From positions 83,657,258-83,721,257 of the forward strand of contig NC_062217.1 in the NCBI RefSeq assembly GCF_902686445.1: DNA of 64,000 nucleotides, in the 5' to 3' direction. Every line of letters starts with the position of its first letter. Position 1 is the stretch's first letter. The notes under the pieces were generated by a model that saw nothing but the letters and a program-made list of their open reading frames with translations, made no database searches and was not told the origin of the DNA. The stretch comes from Sciurus carolinensis. Taxonomy: Eukaryota > Chordata > Mammalia > Rodentia > Sciuridae. Shown here one piece after another: positions 12,501 through 24,000 of the stretch. A program made the position numbers and the translations under genes.

Positions 12501-13319
12501 GATGACTCCATTTCATACTTTTCTTGCTCATATCATTATTAAAGACAGAAGTGAAGTCATACTATTGGTGGGAGCTGAACCTTCTTTTGTTGTGGTACCA
12601 CTTTTAGTTCAGCAACAGCATTAACTTTGGCAATCCTCACATGCCTAACAAATAACTTTTACTAATTTTCCTAAGTAAAAATAATCGTTATTTTTTACTG
12701 TTAAAATACTTTTACAGTGCTGGGCCATTCTCTACAAATTAAGGCTAAAAATTCTCCAGTTAATACCAGCTCTTCTTTTTAACAATTTTTAAAACTTAAA
12801 ACAAGGAGAGCATGAATCAAACAATTGTTGTGGGGTTCAATCTCCCCCTTGTTGTTTTTGAAAAATTGTTAAATGTCTTGTCAGTGCAGCATAAAGTCCC
12901 TGGCAGTAGTGGATATATTTTGGAGAGGTCACCAAGATTTGATAAGAGAAAGCTACATCAGGATTCCATTACTCCTGGAGGATTTGTTGTAATGTCCTGA
13001 CTTTTAGTGGTGGTGGCATGCAAAAAGATCTGTGGTGTTTGATAGTTGCTTTCTATTTTATCTATTCTACAGATAACCCCATGCCTGACTTTATAGATAG
13101 AAGCTGTAAACAGGCTTTCTGTTATAGCCTGTGGGCTTCTGTCCAATCTCCTTAGGTTTTAATTTCTGGAAATGTACAATTGAAAAGAATAAGAGGAAAA
13201 TATCATGTAACTTGTAAGAGAGGTAATCTGACCAACTGAAGCACTATGTATAATAGAAGAAAGGGAGTAGTTGTCCTATATCAACCCTCCTTTGTTTTAC
13301 TCCAGTTAACATTTGAGGG

Positions 13320-14062
13320 CCATGGTATTTTCTGATGCTGGAGTTGAAGTCTTTCATCAAATGCACGCACAGCTAACTAGACCCCCACATGGTATCGGCC
13401 TTATTGCATTTGGAATAGTCACTTCAATATTTATTTTGTTGCTACTGTGACAGCTTCTGCCATCTTGTCTCAGGATATTCAAAATGTTCATTTTCTTAAT
13501 AATTTATCTCAAAATACATCCAGAGCCCTACACCATCAGGCAAATATTGATGAAAAGACTGAGACTAAGTTAAATGCTTTGGAAGCTACTGTAAAATATA
13601 AGGAAATGAGTTTGCAGCTTTTAAATTTAAGCAAAGACTCTGATGCCTTGCTGGCTACAAATTTGTTTGTGTTACAGCCGCCAAATATAACACTTCCCAA
13701 TGGGATTGTGAGAAGGTGAAGAGTCACTTAATAGGCATTGGGCATAGAAATAATGACAGTCTAGACCTTATGGAGTTACATCATCACATTCAGGATATTC
13801 AGGAAAGCAGGAATGATCTCATGGATCCTGCATTGCTTGCTGAACAAATACTGTATGATTTAAATGGCTTTAAATCCTGGAAATATGTTAAAAAATTTAG
13901 TGTGGTATATTTTTGGAATTATATCTGTGCTACTAATTCTCTTCAGTGTTATAATAATAGGTTGCTGTGTCCTCAGAGATGACATCCAGACACTTCAAAT
14001 AACAACCCATAACTTGTGCTTAAAAAATAAACACAGGGGAGATGTTGGGAGTGGTGAATGAA
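13320..14062 (+). pseudogene. env: ERV env transmembrane-subunit pseudogene
   Basis: Env fuses viral and cell membranes; its TM subunit holds a fusion peptide, heptad repeats, a membrane anchor and a tail. All four can be seen in order. A hydrophobic fusion-peptide-like run lies at about 13390-13450, followed by a helical region rich in Gln/Asn/Leu at 13447-13700 and a second region around 13716-13880. A membrane span follows at about 13890-13975, then a short tail that ends inside the 3' LTR. The frame changes near 13700 and again near 13870, so it is dead. The surface subunit is not recognisable. The layout fits class II ERV env better than gammaretroviral env, because no Cys-X6-Cys-Cys motif is seen. 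Frames were not merged. Confidence 0.72.
14035..14042 (+). other. Polypurine tract
   Basis: AGGGGAGA directly abuts the TG of the 3' LTR, where second-strand priming starts in retroviruses. Confidence 0.6.
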
Positions 14063-14563
14063 TTACAGGTTTGTTTCAAGCATCTCAAGGCAGAGGTGAT
14101 GCCCTTCTGAGAACTCTTGGTGCTATCTTGCTGAACTGAGACACCTCAGTCACTCGTGATGTCCTGCTCAGAGAGTTCTATGTCTGACAGAACTTTTTGG
14201 TTCAAATATCCTCAGGTTCCAATGCCATCTGCTTGGGGGTGAAGAGATACGGGTATGCTCAATAGCCTTGAGATACCAGCTCTCTGGAGGGGGAAGAAAC
14301 ACCACACAAGCTGATAAGCTCAATTGGGCTGTTCCTGAAAACCACCTTGTTTTGTTTATCTTGAAGAATCTTTCTCACGATAAATCCTTTTGATGCTTAA
14401 ACCTATATAATAAAAGTGCCAACCTGCTCTGGTATCAGTCAAGCATCATCAGAGCTAGCTTTCCCACCAGCCCCCACTTATCTATATTGGTGTTTGTTTT
14501 ATTTCCAATCCTCTCACCACCCTAGTTCAGGAAACTGAGGAAATGTCGTGTTGGACCATGACA
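14043..14563 (+). repeat. 3' LTR of the class II-like provirus
   Basis: 521 bp, starting TGTTGGGAG and ending GACA. AATAAA lies near 14409. It pairs with 9506-10025 along its full length; LTRs are identical when a provirus inserts, so their many differences mean an old insertion. Confidence 0.88.
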
Positions 14564-14569
14564 TTATCT
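14564..14569. repeat. Target-site duplication, right (TTATCT)
   Basis: Exact copy of 9500-9505, directly after the CA end of the 3' LTR. Confidence 0.8.
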
Positions 14570-15088
14570 AAAATGACTCATCTATGTCAAATGAATATAA
14601 AGAAATTCTGCAAGGAATTCATGCAACACATTAAATCTTATAATCCACAGGCATGAGTAACCTTTCCTCATAATTTCCTAAAAATTTTGTATGACCTAAA
14701 ACCTTAGAAAACAGAGTTCTGAAAGACAATGGGAAAAACCCTAGGATCCCAATGAAATGAGCTCAGCAGAAAAATTTCAAGACAGTGATCCTGAAAGTTC
14801 TTCAATTAAAGAGGCATAAATAATCTATAAATTTCTAAAAAGATGATCTAATAAGAAGCCTCAAGATGATTATTTTTAGGACTCTCCTATAAACATATAT
14901 TCTTTCATAGAAGATAGGTTCCAACCATATGAAGAAGACATGAGTCTAGGACCCATGGAACAAGATGCAGATAACCAGAGTAAGACTCTCTTGCTTCAAA
15001 ATTCGAATGCTATTGTTGCCTTTGTCCTTTACTTTTTAGATCTTTCTTCCCCTCCTGTTGTTGTTGTTGTTGCTGTTGTTGTTCCTTT
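14570..15088. other. Unassigned, ending in a (GTT)n repeat
   Basis: No repeat family or frame recognised. 15055-15085 is an imperfect (GTT)n tract with one GCT unit. Confidence 0.5.
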
Positions 15089-16081
15089 GTACCTGTATTA
15101 GCTTTATTAAGATAAAATAAATACTGTATACTTCATTGATTTAAAGGGCACATAATACAATTTTTTCTAATTCTGTATTCTAATTCTGTTTTGTGTACTC
15201 ACCAAGTCATTCAACTATCCCCTCCATCTCTTTTGGAATATCTTTATCACTCCTGTACCGTGTATACATTTACAGATGTTCTCCTTTTTCCCCACTACCA
15301 TCATAAACCTTGAATAACCAATTACCCACTTTATGTCTCTATAAATCTTTTCATGGAAATTTCACACAAATGGAATCATACAACATGTGAACTTACATGA
15401 TTTTTTTTCCCACTAAGCATAGTAATTTAAAGGCATGTTGTAGCATGCCTTTGTATTTCATTCCTTCCTTAGAAGCAACTATGATTCCATCTTTTGGGTG
15501 TGTTTTTCATTTGTGAGTTCATTTGAAGAGACATTTGAGTTGTTTCTACTTTGGGGCTGTTATAAAAATAGTGTACAGTGATAATCTGTATACAAGTTTT
15601 TGTGTGGACATAGGTTTTTATTTCTTGAGTTTATACCTCAGAGTAGAACTGCTGAATCATATAGAAACTCTTGTGTTTAATGTTTTGGAAATTGTCCACC
15701 ATTTTACATTCTCACTTGCAGTATATATAGGTCCAAACTTCTCCACATTCTTGCCATCACTTGTTTATATTTATTTCTTTTTTTTTTTTCATTAAAACCA
15801 GACCAGTAAATGTGAAGTGATATATCATTGTGTTGTTGATTCAGGTTACATGATAAATAATAATGCTGAGTATCTGTTCTTGGGCTTATTGGACATTTAT
15901 TTATTTTCTTTAAAGAAATGCCTATTCCAGTTGTTGGCCTACATTTTAATTGGGCTATTAATTTTTTTCAGTGTTGAATTGTGAGAGTTCTTTGCATAGT
16001 CTAGGTAAATATATTCCATGGTTTCTTTTTCCCTTTTCAAGCTACACTTTGAATAACTAAAGTTTTTAATATCATTGAATG
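15089..16081 (-). mobile_element. Old L1 (L1M type), 3' ORF2 end
   Basis: The plus strand reads as the antisense of an L1 ORF2 C-terminal region. Landmarks include the stretch behind 'aaatggaatcatacaa' near 15370 and the region at 15600-15960 that corresponds to the conserved C-terminal part. High divergence and many stops mark it as old. It continues at 16480 and 18360 after LTR insertions. Confidence 0.8.
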
Positions 16082-16405
16082 TGTTAGTCAAAATTTTGTT
16101 GGTATGACCCAAATACTTCACATAAACAAGTTAAAGGAAGAAATATGTATTTTGATTTATGGATTAAATCCTGGTGGTCTACTCCTTCAGGGAATGCCCC
16201 CTCTATGAAGTATTTCCTCCAAGTAGGCCCATCTCCTACAGCTTCTAGAACCTCTCAATAATACAATCAAAGTTCAATCCTTCCAGTGGACTAATGATTC
16301 AATTACTTCCTGAAATCCCTCCAGTGGTAATAATTCAATCATTTCCTGAAATCCCCACACTGAACATTGCTGCATTAGAGACCAAACCTTCAACATATCA
16401 GCCTT
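16082..16405 (-). repeat. MaLR-like LTR inserted into the old L1
   Basis: On the minus strand it ends in TTTTGACTAACA at 16082 and starts near 16400 (TGTTGAAGGTTTGG). L1 sequence lies on both sides. A 36-bp unit is tandemly duplicated at about 16283-16356 (two copies of the stretch ending TCCTGAAATCCC). The right end is approximate. Confidence 0.6.
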
Positions 16406-16479
16406 TGTAGTACCCTCTAAATCCAAATCATAGAAATGAATCTGTTTAATTTTCATTCTTTCATTCATACTTCTTATAT

Positions 16480-17265
16480 ATTTTAAAAGCCTTGGCCTAA
16501 TCCAAGGTCACAAAAATTTTACTCTTCTATTTTCGTCTAAGTGATGTATAGTCTAAGATCTTACATATAGTTTTATGACTTACTTTTATATAAAATTGAG
16601 TATGGAAGGAAATCTTGTGGATATGTTTTTGACAAACCATAATTTGTTGAAAAGACTATCCCTTTTTCATTTAATTGTCTTGATATCCTTGGTAGAAATC
16701 AACCAACCATAAGTAAGGTTGCTTATTGAACAAATCTCAACTCTATTTCATTGTATAGATACTTATTCTATGTCAGAACCACTGTTTCTTGATTTCTGTT
16801 AGCTTGTTGTCAGTTTTGAGCCCCCTAATTTTGTTCTTTTTCAAGGTTGTTTTGGTTATTATATGACCCTTAGATATACATATAAATTTAGAATCAGCAG
16901 GTCAGTTTCTACAAATTAGCCAGCTGGGATTTTGATAGTGATTGTTTTAAAGTTGAAGATGAATTTGGGGAGTATTATCATGCAACAATAGTAAGCTTCT
17001 TGATGGAACATGGAACGTTTTCATTTATTTAAATCTCCTTTAATTTTGTTTAATAATGCCATTTAGCTTTGAACTTATTTTGTTGAATTTATTCTAAAAT
17101 ATTTTATTCTTTTTCATAAATTTTAATTTTTTTAGTGATATATGTATTCTTGAGAATTTTATTCTTCTGAAGCTAATATAAATGGATTCATTTTTCTTAA
17201 GTTCACTTTTGGATTGTTCATTGCTGATATATAAGAACACAATGCATTTTTGAGTATTGATGTTA
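16480..17265 (-). mobile_element. Old L1 (L1M type), middle ORF2 part
   Basis: Continues the antisense L1 from 16081. It reads as the antisense of the ORF2 region with 'GTTGAAAAGACTAT' (16646) and 'AGCCAGCTGGGATTTTGATAG' nearby, in the same orientation and order as the other two pieces. Confidence 0.8.
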
Positions 17266-17269
17266 TATT

Positions 17270-17516
17270 TTATGTGTTTGTTTCCAATTCATGCAGTAAC
17301 AAATTACTATATATGAAGAGACTTAAAACAAAACATATTTCCTCTTTTATACTTGGCATGTCAGAAGTGTAAGCTAGGAATTGAATTCCTTCTTGAAACT
17401 GAAGTTTAAGATGTTCCCTTGCATTTCCCAGCATTTAGAGGTTACCCTATTTATTCAATTATGGTTCCTCTTCAATTTCTATACCCTTAGTATAAGATTT
17501 TCCCTCTTCCAATCTA
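17270..17516 (-). repeat. Old LTR (MLT-like), first part
   Basis: Resembles the antisense of an MLT-type LTR (an 'AACAAATTACTA...TTAAAACAAAACATATTT' start). It is interrupted by the younger LTR at 17517 and resumes at 18047. Subfamily not resolved. Confidence 0.45.
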
Positions 17517-18046
17517 TGTTAATCAGTTTTCTGTCCCTGTGACAGATACCTGGGTTAAATCAACTTAATAAATGAAAAGTTCTATTTTGACTCAGGATTG
17601 CAGAAATTTCAGTCCAAGTCACCTGTCTCTGTTGCTTTGGGCCTGAGGTGACACAGTGCATCTTGGCAGGAGTGCCTGATGGAGAACATCTGCTTACTTT
17701 ATGGCAACTGAGAATCAAAGAGACAGAGGAGGTACCAGGGTCCCAATATTTCTTTAAGGGGCATTCCCCAGTGACCTAACTTTCTTCTTTCTTGTCCCAT
17801 TAAGTTACATCCTTTCTTCCTCCCCATTCTCTTTGTCCTCCATTAGAAACTTCAAACCTTATTGCAAATTATTTGTTAGAACCCTGAAACAACATAAGGG
17901 AACTATATACTCATAAACAGCCAATGAAAATGGAACAAAGAGCAAATTACTAAAGAATTTCCACATTTCCAAATGACAACATGATCATGGGACTAAGCCT
18001 CTAATATACAGGCCTATGGGGGATATTTCAGATTCAAATTACAGCA
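17517..18046 (-). repeat. MaLR LTR with an extra segment of about 150-190 bp
   Basis: On the minus strand it starts TGCTGTAATTTG at 18046 and ends GAAAACTGATTAACA at 17517, as MaLR LTRs do. At 530 bp it is longer than the other MaLR LTRs here (330-430 bp). The excess corresponds to a segment at about 17780-17968 that recurs inverted at 19628-19812. It sits inside an older MLT-like LTR, which itself sits inside an L1. Confidence 0.7.
17780..17968 (-). repeat. Inverted repeat, arm 1
   Basis: Reverse complement of 19628-19812 with few mismatches. The core around TAGAAACTTCAAACCTTATT (17844) matches almost exactly. Lies within the MaLR LTR. Confidence 0.8.
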
Positions 18047-18355
18047 CATCTTCATATTTCCATCTGAATAAGTGACAACACTGGGTCTCTCTTATAAGGT
18101 CCCTTTTAATTACATTTATTATATCATATAATTCAAGATAATAGTCTGACTCAAGATTCCTAAATTAATCATATTCATGAAGATTTTTTCCATATAAACA
18201 AAATATTCACAGATTCTGAAAACATATCTTGAAGCAGGGGCCAGGAGCTAAGAATAATTAAGTTTACTGTACCCTGTAGACTTATGGAAATTATTCATTT
18301 ATAATAGGGATTGGTTTCCTTAAGATTTGCTACATAATATCATTTAGTCTGCAAA
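18047..18355 (-). repeat. Old LTR (MLT-like), second part
   Basis: Continuation of 17270-17516: 'AAGGTCCCTTTTAATTACATTTATT' and the following sequence fit the antisense MLT-type order. Degenerate. Confidence 0.4.
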
Positions 18356-18359
18356 AATT

Positions 18360-19710
18360 GTTTTGCTTCCTACTATTGGAAGCCTTTATTTAAATTTTTA
18401 ACTTAATTGCCCTACTTGAAACCGCCAGTACAAAGTTTTATAGACATAGTGAGGGTGGATATTCATGTATTGTTCCTGCTTTCAAGGAGAAAGTTTTAAA
18501 AATTTCCCCTTTGTGCATTGATGTTAACTGTGGTTGTTTTGCAGTTTTTTTTTTTCAGATGTTCTTTTTCTCATTGAGAAATTTCCCATCTATTTCTGGT
18601 TCATTGAGTTAGTTACTTCCTATCATTAAGAGGTGTTGGACCCTGAGAAAGATTTTTCCTGAATCCATTCAAATGGCCCCAGGATATTTTTTATTCTAGT
18701 GATTTGATGTATTATACTAATTGTTTCCAGATGTTAAACTAATTTTGCACTCTTGGAACAAATTCTAGTTGGAATGAAATATAATCCTTTTTATATGTTT
18801 CTAGATTTGGTATGCATATATTGAAGATTTTTCCATGTATATTCATAAAATATATTGTTTTGTACTTTAATTTTCTCAAAATATCTTTTTTTCTGCTTTT
18901 AATATATCAAGAAAATGTTGGCTTATAAAATGAATTGGCAAGCATTTTCTTCTCCCCAATTTTTTTTGAAAAATAAAGACTAATTTTTCTTTAAATATTT
19001 GGGAGTCTTAAACAGTAAATTTATCTTTGAATGAGGTTTCTTGTGTGGGGAGCATCTTAAAATTATTAATTTAGTCTCTTGATTTGTTATGATAGTCAGG
19101 CATTCTAATTATTTTTGATCTATTAGTAGTAGTCGTGTCTTTCAAGGAATTTGTATGTTCAATCTAAGCTATGTAACTTGTTGGCATAGAATCATTTGTA
19201 ATTGCTCCCATAATTCTTTTTGTTTCTGTAGGTGTGTGGTAATATATATAAGGTCTGTAGTAAATGATTTTAGTAGTGTCAGAATTTGAGTCTTTTCTCC
19301 TTTTTTTTTTTTTTTTCGTGGTCATTCTAGCTAAAAGTTGACAATTTCATTGATCTTTCTAAGGATCCAAGATTTCATTTTTCTTATTTTACCTTTTTCA
19401 TTTTTGATTTTGTTAATTTTCACTCTATGCATCGTTCTTTCCTTCTGCTTGCTTTAGGTTTATTCTGTTCCCCCACCCCTAGTCAAAAGGCAGGAGATTA
19501 GGTTATTTATATGAGAACTTACTACCTTTTTAATATAGGCATTTAAATTCCCTTTAAGCACAATATTAGTGTATCAAATACATTTTGATATGCTGTGTTT
19601 TCATTCTTAATAATTTCAAAGAACTTTTTACTTTCTCTAGTAATTTGTTCTTTGTTCCATTTTCATTGGCTGTTTAGGAGTATATAGTTCCCCTTTGCTG
19701 TTTCAGGATT
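18360..19710 (-). mobile_element. Old L1 (L1M type), 5'-ward ORF2 part
   Basis: Antisense L1 ORF2. The block near 19560-19690 corresponds to the region between endonuclease and reverse transcriptase ('TTGATATGCTGTGTTTTCATTC' and onward). It continues the series 15089-17265. ORF1 does not follow, so the insertion is truncated or rearranged on this side. Confidence 0.7.
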
Positions 19711-19812
19711 CTAACAAATAAATTTGCAATAAGGTTTGAAGTTTCTAATGGAGGACAAAGAGAATGGGGAGGAGTGTAAAAATGTAACTGTTAATGAAAT
19801 AAGAAAAGAGTA
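19628..19812 (+). repeat. Inverted repeat, arm 2
   Basis: Partner of 17780-17968. Its left part (to about 19690) is continuous with flanking L1 sequence, while its right part (19690-19812) is not L1. Arm 1 carries both parts, so arm 2 is the more likely source. Confidence 0.8.
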
Positions 19813-20745
19813 TATAGAAGTTCTAGATTGTAGAAAGAGTGAAAGTGTAATCAAAACAAGTTGGTTGTTAGTATGAGAAAAGGGATAAAGAGACTCTGAG
19901 GAAGCATGAACAAAGGAAAATAGAGCCAGAAAAGTAAAGAAATAAAAACTTAAACATTTTCAAAAAGGAAAAAGAAAAAAAAAATCTACACTATAACACT
20001 ATAGTATTCAAATCTCCCAGTCTTCAGTAGCCTGATACATGAGAGGTACCTGACAATGAGCTTCCAGTCTCCAGCAGGCATCTCAGGATGGGATTTGCCC
20101 CACCTAAAGATGGGAGCTTCCACTGCCAGGATAATCCAAGATGACCACACTGGCTTCCAAATGGGTTGGCAAATGGGGAGCTACAGATTGGGGCATGGGT
20201 GTGGTTGGCCAGGGCTTCTGGAAGCAGGGTATGTTCAGTCTGGTTGAGGTATTCTGGAGATGGGGCTCAGTCAGTCCTGCCAGGTGTCCTACAAGGGTCC
20301 TGAGGCTGTTTTCTTAAAATGGCAGCAGCCATGTGTAACCAAACCTGCAGGTACTGTGACAGTGGATTTCCAGGCAACAGCAGGCAACTGGCGATTTGCT
20401 GGCAGTCTGCAGTTGGTCTGCAGAGTACCAATGGATGATCAGTATGTGGACCTCAGGCAGTGGGTGATGAATAGGTGAAAGGCAGGTGATGGGCAGGCAA
20501 GAGGTAGGCAAACAGGCAAATGGCATATGATAGTTGCTAGTCAGTGAGCAACCCGCACTCAAAAAGTAGTCAATATTCTGGTAGACTGCAGGTGATTGCA
20601 GTGGACAAATGGGGTAAACAGCAGGGGATCGATAAGCAGCAAAGATTGCCTCACAGTGAAACAGATATTCTCTGCTTGAAACCCAAGTTACAGAATGACA
20701 AGGAACACAACCTCCCTCTAGTCCACCATCTTGCATCTCTCAGGG
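19813..20745 (-). mobile_element. L1-like 5' UTR (antisense), tentative
   Basis: On the minus strand, 20745 reads ATGCAAGATGGTGGACTAGAGGG. This is very close to the start of the young L1 at 63001 (CCAAGATGGCGGACTAGAGGG), which carries a YY1-type site. The following 700 bases are GC-richer than the surroundings, like an L1 5' UTR. The span 19813-20000 is A-rich and less certain. A 140-residue frame here has no recognisable domain. Confidence 0.45.
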
Positions 20746-22600
20746 TTCTAGATTGGTAACAAACACTTGTTACCACTGAAATTTCTATTTTTTATATTAT
20801 TATTATTATTATTATTATTTGTTATTTTACTGTTAGTCACTCCTTGAAGTCACTTCAATACACTCTTAAAATTTGCTTATGATTTGGCACAGATATACCA
20901 TGCACTGACTGGTGGATTTGTATACAATTTCCTATGGGTTTTACACTGTTTACTTTACATTCTTGTAATGAAACAAATGATTTAATGTGATAACTGGCTG
21001 TAATATATACAGCACAGTTTAGGTTGTAAGCACGGAGAGTGAAAATCTAAAAATTTTTATTATGTCACAATTTACTAAGGGAGGTTCTTGTCTCCATTGA
21101 TATAACTCCCCCCAACAAATAGTAACAAATAAAACCATAGGAAATGCCTTCGAAATAGTTTGTCTCTGTAATCTGTTAATAGAAATTGTAGAGGGATTGT
21201 TCCTAGCTGAAAGCTCCCAAACCCTTTCCCCTCAACATGGACAAGGGAAATGGGATGGAGCTGACCGGAGATTATATCACCCCAATTTAGTGCTACCCAC
21301 AGCCTCCAAAAGAGCTCAGTTGAAAATGAGACAACCCATACCCTATTCTCATCACAGTGTTGGTTAAAATCCCAGTGATCAGCAGCAGCTGTGGTTGAGG
21401 CTTCAATGCCACAGACAGTCCCCAAGGTGCCTGTGCTCATAGGAACCACATTTGCAGACAGCCATCAAGTGTTTAGATAGCACCACTACAAATAAGCCCA
21501 AACCAAGGGGAGCAAAGGAGTGGGCATTAGGTGATCCAAAGCCACCAACCACCAGCCACCAGCCATAGGAGCTCAGATGAAGACAGGGCACCTGCAGCTC
21601 TACCCCTGTCATGAGGATGGTACCTCAGTAATATGCAAGACCCAGAATGGAAACTTCTCTATCACAGACTGCCCATAGAGAGCCTGCATTCAAAGGCCCC
21701 ACAGCTTTATTCAGCCATCAAAAACAGTGATGTTATATAGAAGTCCTAGTGGAGGGGAACTGGTGCTCAGTATTCCATGGCAGTTAGTGACAACCCTGAG
21801 CCCTACTCTGTGCCTCCACACCCATCAGAAACAGCAAGCTGGTGCAACACTCTCCAAACACACAAACTTGGGCCTCTGGGCAGACTAACAAGCACTAGTT
21901 GACAAAAAATTTAGAACAACCAGGGGAGTAACTCCTGTGCCCTAGTACCTCCAGGAGGGCCCATATTTGAGTTGTCAGTTAGCTCAATTATCATTTAGAT
22001 GCATGGATCCACAAAAAAAAAAAAAAAAAAAAACCCCAAGAATAACCCCAAGAAACCAGCAGAGAACCTCACGTGAATCTCAATGGCAATAAACACCCCA
22101 AAAGAGTTCACAGACCAGCATCCCATAGATACTAGCCATCACCATGTGCCCAGATACAAGTTCACTGAACTATGACTTGTGTCTTACAAAAGAAAAAGAA
22201 GCCTATATCCCCCTGTGGACTCCCAATGCCACTTCAGATTACAATACCTCTATCTTAGACTTCCATTCCTATACTCTCTGAAATATACGCAGGGAACTCA
22301 CACTGGATTTCACAACAGTGGATTCATTTCTTCAGGAGGCACACAAAACCACACTATCTAACCATAACTTGGCTCCTAAGTCACAAACAATTAGGGATCA
22401 TTTCCTCTGAGCCAACAGAAAGCTATTCAAGGACTTGAACACATCAAAGATTGGAGGGGGCCTCCTAGAATATATCAGAGGTGAACTGGTGAAATCACTA
22501 CTTGACCACTCAGGGAAACTGAAAGATAAAGCCAAGGAGTGGTGGGCATCTTCTAATGTTTCCAAACTCTGATGAAATTCAAATTAAGAAAACTCAATAA
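20746..22600. other. Unassigned, possibly a 5' region of the sense L1
   Basis: No gene recognised. It contains (ATT)n at 20798-20820 and an A21 run at about 22013-22034. 21200-22560 is less AT-rich than its surroundings and lies upstream of L1 ORF1 in sense orientation, so it could be an old L1 5' UTR. This is inferred from position only. Confidence 0.35.
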
Positions 22601-23309
22601 GAAATTACCTCATCTTGACATGGATTATCATAAAAACCTCTAAGGTCAATTTTGATCTTATAGCTAATACTTTATGTATTGAATTGATAGATATTTCCCT
22701 ATTATTTGATACTGCAGCCCTCAACCTATTTAAGTATATTTCTTCTGAGGTTGTAAAGCATCAACTGGGACCATTCTTTCATTTTCTAGGTCACATTTTG
22801 TTTGCTTCTTTTAGTCTCTTTTTCCCTTTTGCATTACCTACTCTTTCCTCAAATCTCCCCATTTTTAAGTTTTCTTCATCTTAGATTTTTATTATTCTTT
22901 TCTATTTTTTCTTTACTCTTTTTTTGCCCACTGCACATTTTTTTTCTCTCCAGAAACCCATATGTAAAGTAATAGTAATATTTCTAATATAATAACTAAT
23001 TTTAACCCATTCAAGAACATTACTGCAATTTTATACCTGGATAAAAGGAACTATGAGGAACATTTTCGATAAGATCTTTTTTCTAAGTTTTATTAGTACA
23101 TGGCTTTGCTCTGACATGATTGAAGTTAATAGGGTTTAGCATCTTTTCTCAAAGTTTTGCTGCTATTGGACATAACAGAGATACACATTGAATGAGAGTT
23201 TAAATGCTTGAATATTTTTCCATCTTTGGGCACTTAAGGGAAAGAAGCTTACTAAATAGTGACTTGCATAAAAGCAGAAGAGATAATTATCCCAGCAGAT
23301 GTTTAGACA
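22601..23309. other. Unassigned, T-rich
   Basis: Pyrimidine-rich, with an 89-codon chance frame at 22615-22884 that has no recognisable domain. Nothing else supported. Confidence 0.4.
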
Positions 23310-23379
23310 TATAAGCAATATGAAAAAAACAAGAGGAAAAAACCACCCAAAACAGTCCATAACACTTTAATAATTGATA

Positions 23380-24000
23380 TTATGACACCATAGTAGAGGA
23401 ATCATGAGGAAAAAAGTCCAGAAAGTTTATGGTTAAAATGTTCAATGATCTAAAAGAAGATGTAAGAAATGATCTAAGAGAGAAAATACATGAAGTGAAG
23501 ATCATTTAAATAAAGAGTTAAAGATTCTGAAAAAGAACCAAACAGAAATCTTGGAAATGAAAAACTTAATAAATCAAATTATAAATTCAATTGAAAGCAT
23601 CATAAATAAATTAGAACACAAATGTGACAGATCATAACTCAAATACAAAGCATATGCTCTGGAAAATAGAGTCAATAATAAAGAAAAGATGTTAACAGAT
23701 CAGGACCAGAATATTCAAGAAATCTGGGATAATATTGAAAAACCAAATGTAAGCATCATTGGTATAGAAGAAAGAACTGAAAAACAAACTAAAGGAATAT
23801 ACGACCTTCTAAGTAAAATAATATCCCCAAAATTCCAACTCTTAGAAATGAGATGGAAATTTAAATACAAGTAGCATTTAGAATCTCAAATGGATAATAT
23901 CAAAAAGTTGTAATCCAAGACCTTAAAAATTAAAAATTAAAATACATAAAATAAGGTCAGAATTTTCAAAGCCACAAGAGAAAAACATCAGGTCACATTT
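23380..24000 (+). pseudogene. L1 ORF1 pseudogene (old)
   Basis: Lys/Glu/Asn-rich coiled-coil-like sequence with interrupted frames. The longest open piece, 23689-23874, matches the L1 ORF1 pattern 'IxxIWDxIxxPNxxIIGIEE'. Stops before and after it show it is dead. Ends are approximate. Confidence 0.7.

Larger units (their letters stand above)
9506..14563 (+). mobile_element. Class II-like (ERV2/ERVK) provirus with deleted gag-pol
   Basis: A sense provirus of 5.06 kb. It has two similar LTRs (9506-10025 and 14043-14563), both starting TG and ending CA, a perfect 6-bp duplication TTATCT on both sides, a Lys-type primer binding site, a gag-like start and a broken env transmembrane subunit before the 3' LTR. 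No protease, reverse transcriptase or integrase motif can be read, and the interior of 4.0 kb is too short for a full gag-pro-pol-env. Part of the interior (11560-12500) is shared with the gammaretrovirus-like provirus at 24870-29373. Class assignment rests on the duplication length, binding site and env remnant together. Confidence 0.85.

Noticed and set aside
20314..20736. 140-codon minus frame.
   Set aside because: It lies in what looks like an antisense L1 5' UTR; short tandem-like GGCAGG/CAGGCAA motifs and Cys/His/Pro-rich content, no domain.
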